From assembly GCA_963930645.1 (NCBI GenBank), contig OZ005655.1, positions 131,300,126 through 131,364,125 on the forward strand: DNA of 64,000 nt. Direction: 5' to 3'. A program made the translations under genes and the position numbers. Below are positions 42,443 through 54,388 of this stretch, piece by piece; position 1 is the first letter of the stretch, and every line of letters begins with the position of its first letter. The DNA comes from Salticus scenicus. Taxonomy: Eukaryota; Arthropoda; Arachnida; Araneae; Salticidae. The notes beneath the pieces are model-generated. The model made no database searches. It was not told where the DNA came from and saw nothing but the letters and a program-made list of their open reading frames with translations.

Positions 42443-42831
42443 TAATGTCAAATTTATTTGTTTAAAAAAATGTTAAAACAGGATATGCATGCTGCTTAAA
42501 GTAGATTCCATATGGAAAATTTGTTAAGTAATACAAATGTCTGAATTTCTAAGTGTCTGAAATTTGTAATGTCTGAATTTTTAAGTGCTTAAATTGTAAA
42601 ATGTCTGAAATTTTATGCGTCTGAAAATGTTATATGTCTTAATTTCAGACATATCGACCTTATTCAGACACTTATCTGAGCTCATTCATAAAAAAGACAC
42701 TTACGTGTCTTAATTTAAGAAAGCACATGCGTCTGAAATTTTGCATGCGTAAGTGTTTCAGACATTTATGTGTCTGAATTGACATTTCAGACACACTTCT
42801 GTCTGAATTTAAGACGCTTTTATTTACAGTG

Positions 42832-43440
42832 CATAGTGCCTACACTGTCATAGCTATGGCAACTGACCCCATACCTAATTATGCTAACTAGCCCCACAGG
42901 AATATCGAAAAGAAGATGGATACCACACAATCTCCAAAATCAGAAAAAAAAATGGCTATGCATGAAACTGCAGTTTGTAAGCATATGAGGCCTCACTCAA
43001 TCACATTCAAGTTCAAGTGCTCGAAATGACGCTGAACTTGTAGTTTTAGCTTCGAAGCGATAAGGTTAGCAGTCGAATATGCAATAATTTTAGCTAGCGA
43101 TGGTCTCGGAGGAAGTGTAAGATTGCCCATATAAGAGTTGGGTTATTGTAAAGAAGGTTGATAGTCTATTTAGTTTACCTTGGTGTTTGGTTCCAATAAA
43201 ACTGTAAAAAGTATTAAATGAAGTTGTGAAGATTTTGGTATTCAGTTGGATATTGGTATTTTAAGGATAATGTTTTACAGAAAATGAAGTGAAATATTTT
43301 CTCCAGCTGATACTTTAAAAAGAAACTCCCGAATTTAAACTGTGGAGTTTTGGATAAAGTTTTTGGACAGAGATATTGGATCGTGCTATTTAAATAGTAA
43401 GTATGATTTACGATTTATAAAGTGTTTGAAGTTCAATCAT
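42832..43440 (+). other. Possible solo LTR or unique sequence
   Basis: Starts near TGTCATAGCTATGGCAACTG (42848). It contains a TATA-like CATATAAGAG (43129) and, 60 bases on, CCAATAAAACTG (43193), a layout seen in LTRs of gypsy-like elements. The right boundary, a matching second LTR and a target duplication could not be fixed, so this stays a suggestion. Confidence 0.25.
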
Positions 43441-43621
43441 CTTCTTAAAAAAAAAAGTGTGATTACGTTTCTTATGCTAAGCTAGAAATTGAAGTTATCA
43501 GGTTTACTGCAATTTTGGCAGCACATTAATTATTAATTCTTTAAGATTAAGATCTCTTTTAAGTTTAGTTAAGTGAAAGTTAAGTATCAAATGTAAAAAT
43601 TCACCATTCTCTAGTGTTTAA

Positions 43622-43658
<37 letters not shown>

Positions 43659-43968
43659 CTTTTCTATATAGACATATGAACATTTCTAGTACTTAAAATG
43701 GGAGAAGAATATAGGGCTGAAAACCAGCCTTTATAACTTAATTACTCATTCGTAAACAGTAATCGCTACAGCACAAAAAATCTTTATGTTGAAACGACAA
43801 TATTTTTGTTGAAACAACCAAATTTATGTTGTTCTTTGAACAAGAACCTATTGATTTAACAAATTGATTTTTTGTTTCAACAAAACTTTTTTTTTCCCCT
43901 GTGAATTTGATCTTCGATCTACAGATTCACCAGATCAAGAAGTTTACGATGAAAGCTCTACTCATTAT
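43441..43968. other. AT-rich spacer
   Basis: Poly(T) at 43627-43654. Repeated words of the kind TTGTTGAAACAAC lie at 43789-43885. Nothing else recognised. Confidence 0.5.
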
Positions 43969-44019
43969 TCATAAAAAACGATGAAACAGATATCCTTCCT
44001 TCGTGACGCTTTCAAGACG

Positions 44020-44282
44020 GATTTTACGCCACTTTAGAATGTAGAAAAAGAGGAGAAAAAAGGCTAAAAACTCCATAGAAATAGCATGGGAAGAAAAGCA
44101 AAAAAACACAATGTCAAGTGTGTTAAAAAAAAAAAAAAAAAAAAAAAACAGACTGACACCGGAAGTAATAATAGAGCAAAATTGACTAAAAAAATACATT
44201 GAACAGCGGGAACCGGGTGGGCTGGGGCATGGGTCCTATCGTCCAGGATTATTACGTCTCGCTTATATGTCCCTACTAGCAA
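44020..44282 (-). repeat. SINE-like dispersed repeat, copy 1
   Basis: Shares with 63100-63320 and 63345-63600 the blocks CACTTTAGAATG, AAAACTCCATAGAAATAGCA, TGGGAAGAAAA, ACACAATGTCAAGTGTG, poly(A) and, at the end, GGGCTGGGGCATGGGTCC with TACGTCTCG. The orientation on the minus strand is chosen because the poly(A) is then internal poly(T) and the GC-rich part comes first, as in SINE heads. A clear A or B box was not seen. Confidence 0.6.
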
Positions 44283-44719
44283 AATGACAGCACTTTAGCT
44301 CTTCTGTGGCAAAAAAATAGAATCTATGTACCAAATAGCCACTTCTGTTAACCTTATGTTAAATTTAAAATATGAATTTTCCTAATTTTATATCGATGAT
44401 GCTTTTAAACGTTTTTACTCATTTTATTTTTCAAAACTCGAATTTCTGAAAAAAAAAAAAAAAAATCTTTGTTAGACAGCATCTACGTGTTTACCAGTAT
44501 TATAAATTCTTTCTTTTTCTTTCTTTCATTATTATTATTATTATTTCCAATTATAAAAACTTTAGTGAAGTCGTGTTAAAAATTGTTAAAAGAAGTGTTT
44601 TCTTAAATACCCGCTCTATATTTCACATTCACATTTAATTTACTAACAGACCTATTTTGTTAAAATTTGTAAAACATTAAAATGTAAATAGATATTTGAT
44701 TTCTTAAAAGAATGTGTGT

Positions 44720-44758
<39 letters not shown>

Positions 44759-46147
44759 CTTTTAGAACCAAATATAGATTGCGTAAACATTGCAGTTAAT
44801 TACTCTCTGATTCTATCTCACTTTTAAAAGATTCAACTTTATTAAACATGTGACAAGCTAAATATACGTTAGCGGTGGAAAAAAAAATCAGAAAAGTAAA
44901 CCCTAAAAATGTGCAGATTGAACTAAAAAAATTAATCCTTGAAATGACAATCGAGATTACTTACAGCGCGTTAAGCAAACTTAATTAGAAAATTGCGGAT
45001 ACATCAAGAACATTTATTTTTACTCTCAAAATTAACGATGTTGTGATTAAAAAAGAACGTGACTTTTACCAAAAAATTCTGCTACACAAATTACAACGCT
45101 ATATTTGCAGATGACTGAGAAAGAGCTCTTAATCGTGTTAACGAGGTCATCTTAAATTACGCTTTGCTGAATTACCTGAGACAAGATTGCTTAATAAAGA
45201 ATAGCTTATTCAGATGAAGTTTACTGAAATAGGGGCAATTTCGCAAGTCAATGAAAAAGAAAAATTAGTAATTAATTTACGCTTTACTATAAATATATTT
45301 TTTAAACAATATTTTGTATTTCTTGTGCATGAACATTTTTTTTTCCCTTTCCTTTTCCACTAATTTGCTTTCAATTAATAGTATATTTTGTTAAAATAAC
45401 ATAGATATCCATTGCATAAGATCTTACAAAATGTAAGGTACGAAATGTAATTTGTTATTAAAGTATAAAAAAAACAATTAACATTACATTGTTTTTAATG
45501 TTAAAATTTTGAAAGAAGATTTATTATTTAGTATATAGATTGTATATAAAGTAATTTTTTTCACCAACAATGATTTAAAAAACCTATAGATTGTTTAAAT
45601 TAAGTACTACTTACACTGTTGTTTAGTATTGATTAAAGTAGTTTTTTTTTTTTTTTTTTTTTAACATCTTTTCGTTTTAGAAAAAACTGAATATTGTATT
45701 GTTTTTCTTATTGAAATTACTCATAAAAGATTTCAATAATTTCCAAGATAATTTAAGAAGAAAAATCTATTTGCATAATGCTAAAAATATTAAATATCCA
45801 AAATAAATATAGCTTTGATATCATTAGTTTTAAAAACATTCTGTTTTTTTTTTTTTAACTTTTTTTTTTTTTTTTTTTAACTTTACGCATCTTTATCGTT
45901 ATATAAAATGGCTTTTTAAAAATTAGAAATGAATTTAAAAAGTATCATGAGTATTTATCTTTAATTTAATTTCACATTTAATTTAAATATTTTATATATC
46001 AAACAAAAAGTAATAAAAACAAAAAATATAAATATAAATAAATAAATAAATAAAAATAGAACCGACTCCAAAAATTTATTATTATTCAAACTACTAAAAA
46101 TAAATCGGAAATTGGCATAAAATGGAATCGTAAATTACGCCTAAGAA
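44283..46147. other. AT-rich region
   Basis: Several poly(T) runs (44721-44751, 45643-45662, 45861-45878). The segment 45030-45190 is related to 53715-53905 (AACGAAGTCATCTTAAATTA followed by CGCTTCGCT-like sequence), a diverged dispersed repeat. No gene seen. Confidence 0.55.
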
Positions 46148-46855
46148 TCTATATAATATTTCTCGAACGTGGTCCAGTTACGATTAAGCTTTGTTGAAAC
46201 GATATGATAGTGATGTAATTAATAAAATACGTGAAGATAAAAAAAAATAATAATATTTATAAATGGACAAGATTTAAGCACGCGGACTCAGCTCAATGAT
46301 CTAATTAAAAAAAATGACAACATTTGTCTGCTGATAACAGTATTTTATAAAATTTTTAAAAGTTGAATCTTAAGAATCTTTGCAAGCATCATTTTAAACC
46401 TAGCGATACTTTAAAGATATATACAGAATATGAATTATCATAAATTGACTAAACACCAGATAATCAAAAATATAATTAAAATAGGATTCTTTTTCTTTCT
46501 TTCTTTCTTTTTTTTTTTTATTTTTATTATTATGCCAGAATAAATAAATAAAGAGTCATCGCCAACATGGTCACAAAAATTTAAAATTCGTTCATGGGGG
46601 TCCTATACTAAAACAGTACTGCGTTGCGGAAGTATAAACACTGTGTTGTCAATTATGAATTATATTTCGAAAACTTTCTTTGTATGATCTTAGTTTCACT
46701 ATTGCACAATATTAATTTAGTTCTAATAATAATTTGGCGACTGGTGAATTAAATTTTAAATTACGTGGGGAAATTCATGTAATATTTGTGAGTTTAAAAT
46801 TTTAAAGGTGAATAAGAAATAAATAAAATGCGAAAAATTCGCATGGGTTTGCTAG
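46148..46855 (+). mobile_element. Non-autonomous Helitron, copy 2
   Basis: Starts TCTATATAATATTTCTCG after an A (46147). It ends with the hairpin ATGCGAAAAATTCGCAT, GGGTTTG and CTAG (46852-46855), followed by T. It aligns with 20341-21046 in opposite orientation over its full length (shared blocks include ATACTTTAAAGATATATACA and TTTCACTATTGCACAATATT). No coding sequence. Confidence 0.85.
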
Positions 46856-47710
46856 TATAAAATAAATTCCTATGCCAGACAACATAAAATCAGAATTTTA
46901 AAATAACTGCTCACTTTTTGAAAAAGTTCCTGTTTTAATTTATATTTTTACTTATTAACTCTTATGAGATAGTTTATTCAAGTTTATTCAGAAACTTCTA
47001 TGTTAAACTTTTTATTATAAAGTTCTTTGAAGAAATTTACGTTAGATTTCTTAAAATAAAAAAGTTCTTACAAAAACATTTTGACCACGTATATAAAGTT
47101 CTTTATAATAAAAGTTTTTCAGGTTCTTCTATGAGTGACAACCTTCTACGTAATTATCCCGCTTCTAAATGTGGATATAGAAGGTAACGATGCAAAAATA
47201 CAAAATGCTTCTACTTATTTAACTCTTTAGAAGGAGGGGCAAGAGTTATTACTTGTTAAATGAAATACATGAAATTAGGTAAAAATAAAATAAATTGTGT
47301 GGATGTGTAATTCCCCTTAGATTTAACTACCCCATGCTCATCGCAATACAAAATATAATAAGTAAATATTTGAGGTAATTTGATTAAGAAAGTCAGTTGC
47401 TGAAGTTATATATATATATATTATTTATTTATTTATTTATTATTAGTTTTTTAATATATTTGTTTTATTTTTTTTAATTGTAAAATAAAGTAAGCAAAAT
47501 ATATTTTGAAAGCAATCATTCAAGTGGAATATATTTTGAGGGAATTACAACCAAGTTAGATACATTTAGAAAGTAATACAAGCATTTAAATTGGGAGAAA
47601 AAAAATATAATTAATGAAAATAGTTTTTTTGGCTTATGTGGGGGTATGTATTATACACATCGAACACTAGAGAAGGTAAAGACACCAATGTTTTTCATAC
47701 CTAAAATCTG
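46856..47710. other. AT-rich spacer
   Basis: Nothing recognised apart from (TA)n/(TTTA)n near 47408-47440. Confidence 0.55.
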
Positions 47711-47901
47711 CACCAGTGTTCGCCACCTTCGCAAAAGTAATGTTAGCACAAGCTTTTAATAACATCTGTGAATTTGAATCCGCACGCGGCCAGAGCAAAA
47801 TTCCCTAGAACGGGGTAATCTAACTCGGGCGGATTCAAATTTATAGATGCTAATTAACGCTTATTTTAATATTTCTTTTGCGAAGGTGGCGAACAGTGGT
47901 G
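47711..47901. mobile_element. Palindromic MITE (TGTTCGCCACCTTCGCAAAAG)
   Basis: 191 bp. The ends are CACCAGTGTTCGCCACCTTC and, in reverse complement, CACCACTGTTCGCCACCTTC. The arms run inward through TTTGAATCCGC to a 45-bp loop. The flanks show no clear target duplication, so the superfamily is open. Confidence 0.75.
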
Positions 47902-48119
47902 TATTTACCTTATATACGTCGCTGAAGCCATTGTCTACTGAAGTTTCTCCCCAATCGTAGCACGTGAAATTCTGATCCATACGTTTGTGAACTTAAGTGT
48001 GAGAACATATATTTAAAAAATGTTCTACTATAAATAGAACTTTTACTAAAAAGTTTTGGTAAGAACTTACATTTACAGAATTTTTTGAAAATTTTCATTT
48101 ACTATAAGTTTTTAAGAAA

Positions 48120-48960
48120 TTTTTGATCAAAAGCAAATACGTTGCAGTGGGTAGACTGTTTTGACACAGGGTTGCCATATTTGGCCTTTTTTTTATTCAA
48201 TAGTCACCAATAATTTTGAGAAGTGACATTTGATATGCATAATACACTACCAATCTTCAACGTGATTAGTCAAACGTTACAAATAAAAATTATTGATGAC
48301 TGTAGAATTAAAAAAAGGCCAAATTCGGCAACCCTGTTTTGACATGCCCATTTTTTCCACAGCACCAGCCTTTTATCTTTGGATTCTTAGCTTCTTTACT
48401 ACTTTCAAAACTGTGGACTCCCTTAGTGAGATCTGCCACATTTTTCTTTATTTCCTTTAGATCACTCTGAAAATCATCCACAGATAATACTATGATGCTG
48501 TGGTGGACTTTAAGGGAGGCTTGTAGGACTGCCTCAATATTCAATGCATACACCAAAGATGATCTAACATCCTTGATATTGGTGAGCCTAAGGGCTTTTT
48601 GAGTCTCTGGGTTTCGCACGAATTCGATTAAATCTTCAAAAGTTTCAGCATGGCAATCGAAGAAAGCTAATCTGATACTATCTGATAACGGGATTTAACA
48701 CAATTCTCTAATAAAATTCACTGCCAAATCTTTCTTCGAGCTCCTTCTTGAATTTTTCTTTCAATTTCTTATAGCAGTCTTCTTCCATTTTTACTACACA
48801 TTCTTCTGTATAATAAATCTTCCTCATAAATTTACTTTTTATTTCAGAGAATTTTCTTTGCTACTCGTATTCGACATTTTCTTTTACTTTCTCTTTAAAG
48901 CTCTCTCCTAATCTTCTTATTGCTAACATAAGAAACAGTGAAAAACCAAAATAAAATTTA
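48120..48960 (-). pseudogene. Gypsy-like LTR retrotransposon gag fossil, split by a MITE
   Basis: The minus-strand frame at 48308-48619 reads FVRNPETQKALRLTNI and SSLVYALNIEAVLQAS, which I recognise as the C-terminal gag region of arthropod gypsy-like elements. It is followed by a degenerate zinc knuckle CCGKNGHVK in which the first and last Cys are lost. Upstream remnants to about 48900 (ERFGSEFY, DCHAETFEDL) are broken by stops and frameshifts. The knuckle is interrupted by a hAT MITE, and the gag reading resumes past it at 48158 for a few codons. No protease, reverse transcriptase, integrase or LTRs were found next to it. A dead fragment. Confidence 0.7.
48167..48336. mobile_element. hAT-type MITE inside the gag fossil
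   Basis: 170 bp. The ends are CAGGGTTGCCATATTTGGCC and, in reverse complement, CAGGGTTGCCGAATTTGGCC. TTTTGACA is duplicated exactly (48159-48166 and 48337-48344). The arms continue through a T-run and a CAATAATTTT block. It interrupts the gag zinc knuckle between the GHVK codons and the rest. Confidence 0.9.
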
Positions 48961-50884
48961 TGTGCAATTATAATACTACTGAGAATAAATTATATGTATT
49001 GCATTCAATGTGTCTGTTATTTCGCATAAGTAATTCAGAGCAATAGTATAGTTCTACAAAGAGTTAAACTTGTATAAATATGAAAACAAGTTTTGTATAT
49101 GTATATATCTTATAAAAAATTAACACAGCATAATTTGATTGATATTTACTTTTTTATTAAAGTTGTTAATAAGTTCATTATAAAGTTTTGCCATTTTTTA
49201 AACAGCCTAAAATGTTTATTCCAAATTTAAAGATGCATCTCTGAAGAAAATTCACATTATACAATTAATATTTGATCGATAATGTTTTTTTCTTTGTACA
49301 TATATGTTATAACACTAAATTTGTAAAAAAGAAAAAAAAAAAAATATTACACTGCTAAAATATGATACAGTTTATGGTTAAATAAATTCAAAGTACTTTT
49401 AACAAAATATTTTATATCATATATATAGGCATATTAAAAAATTTCTTAAAAATTGTACTTTTTACACATTGATTAATCGCAAATATATTTATATAAAATA
49501 AAATAAAAATCAGGTAACAGCATTTAAATTTTTCTCTGATGGAACATATTAAAAAGCATCTATATTGAAATTTTTATATGAAATTCAAAGTACAAGTCGA
49601 ATTTTTAAATGGGCCAGGATTGTTAAAGTAATATTTTGAAAGTCGTATAAATATTTAAAAGCTGTTTAGAAATCATTTGTATGACATTGAAATGATACGA
49701 GAAATAAACAAATCCATAGGGAATGCTCTGTTGCAAATATTCAAATCAGGTATATCGAATATCGTACTGATTTTCTAGATTTCCCTATTTAAATCACAAA
49801 AATAAGTTATTATAGATAAAATGCCAGTTGAAAATTTTTAATCTTTCTGATAACGAAATACCCTTAGAAAAAAGTTGATTTCCTTTCAATTTCTTTCAAT
49901 AAACGTAACAAAAACGCAAACGATTTTGATATGAAAACTGTCATTATTGATTTTTCCTCCACTGATTCAATCATTTCAATTCTGTAAAAATAAACTAAAA
50001 AAGAAAACCAATAATAAAACACAACCTGATTATTTGTAAAATTCAAATATATACGAAATGTAATATTCATTAAAATTTTATATTTATATAAACGGAATGT
50101 AAACATTTACTCAAAAGAATATTCCGATCAATTAACAGAAGAAAGACCGAGTGAGATTTCGGAAATTTAAGGAATTCGATAGAATTCTGCATTCTATTAT
50201 AATTGCAGACGATATTTGAATTTTTATTGAATAATTTGAAAAGAAATCTTTGGGGAATGTTATCTCAAGAATCCTTGAATCTTCGATACAAAATAAAAGT
50301 AATAATTTCGAAGAATTCAAATTCAAATTTCAGCAATATATTTCATTTGATAACATTTTAAAAGAATTATTATTATTATTTTTTTTTTATATTAAAGTGT
50401 AAAATGATTATTACAAAATAAGATTTTATTTCAATATCTTTTGATTAAGGGAATTTAAGTTTGAAATATTTGCAAATCATTAAAGCGTTTCCATTGATAA
50501 ATTTCTTTTATTCTAAACATTTCCTTCTACTTTGTACCTAAATTTACAAACACTTACACCTGTACTCATATTAAAAGTAAGAAAATAAAATTTATTTTAT
50601 TATTTTGCAAGAGGAGACTGATCACTCATGTTCTATTTTTACAGAGCATCATAGAAATAACAGTTTGTTAAGATTAATACGAACAAACACCTTTTCATTT
50701 TAAATTAATTCATTTTTACTTTTTTCCTATGGAAAAAAGTAAAAATGGATTCTACGGAAGAAAATACCGGACTCTTACTTCCGGTTTTCGATGAGTTTAC
50801 ACGTTTTAAAACACCCAGGTTACAATTTGGCCATTTTCAGAAAGTGTTTGTCTAGCCATCTGACTATCTATCTATGTGTATGTG

Positions 50885-50920
<36 letters not shown>

Positions 50921-51060
50921 TGACAAATTATCTCAGGAACTATTCTACAAAATTTCATACAAATTTACATGTAAATGCATCTTGACATATATTAGTGCCC
51001 ATCAACATTAAGTGCGAATCGCCTAAAAGACGGCTCTAATATACTGCGATATCTCTCATT
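48961..51060. other. AT-rich region
   Basis: No gene supported. Poly(A) at 50886-50917. The segment 50750-51000 resembles the edges of other tandem fields here (TTCCGGTTTTCGATGAG, CTGACTATCTATCTATG, and ATCTCAGGAACTATTCTACA) and is probably a dispersed repeat. Confidence 0.5.
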
Positions 51061-51660
51061 TAAGGGAAGGCTATACATCAGATTATATTATGTACAATGG
51101 AACAAAACTCGATATGCGAGAGGAAACAGTATGAAACATAATGCTTATTCAATTTCAGTGCCTAAATCTGTTAATAGATGGCGCTGCTATGCTGCAAATT
51201 TTCCTGTAAACAGGAAGGCTATACCTCAGATTCTTTTAAATATAATTTCGCAAATCTTGATATATAAGAGAGTCATTATGAAACACTATGCGTATTTATT
51301 TTTGGTTCCTATCGGCTGATAGGTAGTGCTACTGTGCAGCAATTTACTCCGTGTACATTAAGGCTACGTCTCAATTTCTGTGACATATAAGTGAACTAAA
51401 GTTGATACGTGAGATTCCCATTATGAAAACGTGTGCTGGCTTAATTTGGTTGTATATCGGCCAACAGGTTGGACGGCTAAACTGCAATTTATCCCGTGAA
51501 TAGGAAGTTTAAATTTCAACTTCTATAACAGATAAATGACCAAACGTGATACGTGAGATAACCCATTAAGAAAAGTAATGCTGACTTAAATTGGGTGTAT
51601 ATCGGCGGACAAGTGGCGCTGCTATTATACACTTCCTGTGACTTTCTTACAAAGCGTGTA
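51060..51660. repeat. Four diverged ~150-bp tandem units
   Basis: Units at about 51065-51213, 51214-51357, 51358-51492 and 51493-51640. Each has GGAAGGCTATACCTCAGATT near its start, a GATATGCGAGA-like word, ATTATGAAACATAATGCTTA, TATCGGCTGATAGATGGCGC-like sequence and CTGCTATGCTGCAAATTT. The first two units are the closest pair. No coding sequence. Confidence 0.7.
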
Positions 51661-53094
51661 ACAGAAGCACCATTTGTAGCACAGTCATGTGATTTTTTAC
51701 ATGGCTGTATCTCAGCATCTGTTGAATAAAATTGCACCAAACTCCACCTGTAAAATATTTATTGTGAGAAACTATAATTAAACTTTTGTGTCTGTTAAAC
51801 AGTAAATGAGGCTTGTATATGGAAAGATATAGAACAAAGTTATCTGACAGCAACAACATACTAGTTTTCAATTTGTTCACTTTAAAACACCGCAGAAATT
51901 TATTAATTCTTCCTTGAAATGTTAAAAAGTAAAAAAAAAATAATAATAATAATAATAATAATAATGCTAATTTGCTGTAAGCTATTTTATAGCTTTTTCA
52001 ATAGCAATTTGAATTTATTTTTACTTATTTAAAAAAAAAAAATAAATAAATAATAAAAAATAGTCACTTTTTCTTTTTTTTTTTTTTTTGAACACTTATA
52101 AAAATATGTGTCAGTTCTTTCTCTTTAGTAATATGAAACTAGTGTAAATGGAAACAGAAACTATAGTTTTTTAAATGGCAAAATAATACTGTCAACTTAA
52201 AAATTTCGTTTATCACTTAAAAGGACAGATTTAAAATAATTCAGCTATAATTCATATTTATTCATTTCCTTAGAAAAAGCGCATCTTGAATTAAATTTGC
52301 TCAACTGATTAATTTAGAATAATGTGATAAAAAATATGTTCATTTCCATGTTGTTACTGACCTTACACTGAAAATGTAGTGTAATTTTTACAGCAAAAAT
52401 CTCTGTAAAGAAAGAATACTATATATTACTAAATTTAACAATAGAATCAACAGATATTATTTGCTTTTAAAACAGAAACAAACTGTCACATATGACATCA
52501 AGTCATTTTTTGTCTTTGCCAGGATTTGAACTCCTGTCAAGTGGCAGTCGAGAATTCTTCAACAGGTTTACGGTTTCATGTCTCAAGAGGCCTTTTGATG
52601 TTTATAATTATTTTAAAATGCATTATTCTTACATCAGACTCTTTACGTCATTTTTCTAGAAGATAAAATTATGCCAGTTCAGTGAACTTTATTAAAAGAA
52701 GACTTGAAGTTAGGTACACAAACGTAGGAAGAGCTTTTAACTTATAGAACGCCAAAGCGAATAATAAGCGAAAAATGCACATTAAAGTTTGAATATACAC
52801 AAAAGTTTGAATCAGTAAAATGCATTTTTCGCTCATTTTTTCTATATATAAAAGACTTCTCCAGTGTTTTTTCAATAAACCGTGATAATTTAAAATCAAA
52901 TAAGGTACTTGAAAGTAGATCCCTGCGACAAGCAGAAATTTTAATCCACATTAGAAATTAATTTTGCATCAGATAATGCGTTTAAGGTAATATGAAGACC
53001 GATTTGTTTTTAATAACAAAACAATATTTTTAGAAAAAAAAAAAAAAAAATTTAAGATGAATATAAAATGTTAAAAAAATTTTGCTTTCATTTA
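51661..53094. other. AT-rich spacer
   Basis: Holds AAT repeats at 51938-51965, poly(T) at 52074-52089 and a tRNA-like T arm near 52505-52560. No gene recognised. Confidence 0.5.
52505..52600 (-). other. tRNA-like segment with a good T arm
   Basis: On the minus strand CAGGAGTTCAAATCCTGG forms a 5-bp stem with a GTTCAAA loop, exactly like a tRNA T arm and B box. An upstream anticodon-like stem is doubtful and the acceptor stem (GCAAAGA) has no partner, so this is a pseudogene or a SINE head. Confidence 0.4.
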
Positions 53095-53424
53095 TTAGGA
53101 CGAAGGACTATTAGTTTCAGTCTGGAATTTTTGTAGACCAGTTTTGTGTAACACCAAAACAAATTAGAAATGTCAGTCCTGTCGTTACAAATTCGGTACC
53201 AGATGAAAAGGGTGATTTTTCTGAATCCAAGAAACAGTTTTACGTCACGATAATTAGATTTTTTAAAATTTAGGAAATTTAGGTGACAACACTCCATTTT
53301 AATTCATTTCAATCATTTTGAAAAGTACGTGGGCCAGTTTTACGGTCAAAAAAGGAGATAAAAAATAAATTAAAAATTAAAAATTAAAATTTTACAAATT
53401 GAATTGAATAGTCCTCTGTACTAA
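53095..53424. mobile_element. MITE related to the TTAGGAC family
   Basis: Left end TTAGGACGAAGGACTATTAG; right end in reverse complement TTAGTACAGAGGACTATTC. The interior includes TTTCAGTCTGGAATTTTTG, shared with the right end of 22258-22454, and a block shared with 22905-22990. Confidence 0.55.
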
Positions 53425-53740
53425 ACTAAATTCTGTCTTTGGCAGAATTTTTAATTTGTTTAATTTTTTTCTTATTTTTCAATAATATCAATTATTATTA
53501 TTATTATTATTATTATTATACACGAATTAACCCAAAATCGCTAATCTCTACAGTATATATTCCCTTGTCTAAAAAACAAAACGCGAAAATGCATGGGTCA
53601 AAAACTTCTTTTTATCACCGTTATTGACAACTGAGATTTCTGTAAGCATGCCAAATTCTTTTCCCTATCCCTATAATTATAAGCATAAATCAAGAATAGT
53701 TAATTTGAGCTTTGAAGTTAATGTCATTATGATTAAAAAA

Positions 53741-53780
<40 letters not shown>

Positions 53781-54388
53781 TTTCAACAGCACTATTTCTA
53801 CAGGAATTACAAACTAAATTTACAGAAGAACGAACATATTTCTAAATCATAATAACGAAGTCATCTTAAATTACGCTTCGCTTACATTACATAGGACAGA
53901 ATTAGTTTAAAAAAAAAAAAAAAATTCTTGTGCAGAATTTTCTGAAAATGGCAGAAGCTTCGCTGATTAATTGAAGAGTAAGTCGAATAAATAAAAGTAA
54001 AGCTGATAATTAAATTGCGTTTGCATCGAAGAAACATTTTTTATTTCGTATCGAGAATAAGGTATTAACGTATAACATTTAATTTTTTAAGAATTACATT
54101 TTTTAAATAGATTAACTACTTTAATATTATTATTTGTATGGAGTTATTTTTTTTTATTTCAATATATATATATGTGTGTGTGTGTGCATTTACTTATTTT
54201 AACAGAAATTATTTTAGTAGTTAATTAAAAAATTCTGGAGTGACTTCACTCGACTTTTCAAACATTAAGTAATTAGCGTTTGTATAGATAAAATAAAGTA
54301 AGAGAAGTCATTACATAAACAAAAGAGAAAATTATAATAGGGTGTTTCAGCATTTTTACACATATAGTATAATGCTTAATTTAGCGCT
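53425..54388. other. AT-rich spacer with dispersed repeat
   Basis: ATT run at 53490-53519 and (TA)n at 53744-53775. The segment 53715-53905 is related to 45030-45190. Poly(A) at 53911-53924. No gene seen. Confidence 0.55.

Larger units (their letters stand above)
40307..42831. mobile_element. CACTG-ended DNA element with subterminal motif clusters
   Basis: The ends are CACTGTAAATACAAGTATCT at the left and CACTGTAAATAAAAGCGTCT at the right in reverse complement; ATTCAGACA follows in both. TGTCTGAAATT and its variants occur about five times in the left 150 bp and about thirteen times, in both orientations, in the right 300 bp (42533-42825). Such clusters are typical transposase-binding sites. 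Without the nested Helitron (41149-42442) the element is about 1.23 kb and has no transposase frame. A CA dinucleotide may be the target duplication. CACTG ends hint at the CMC/EnSpm or Chapaev groups, but this is not settled. Confidence 0.72.

Noticed and set aside
42848..43440. Confirmed solo LTR
   Set aside because: TATA and AATAAA boxes are suggestive, but no boundary, partner LTR or target duplication could be located.
48961..50326. Small minus-strand frames (for example 49864-50106, 50132-50326)
   Set aside because: AT-rich, Phe/Ile/Lys/Asn-dominated, chance length, no domains.
52505..52600. Functional tRNA
   Set aside because: Good T arm only; no matching acceptor stem.
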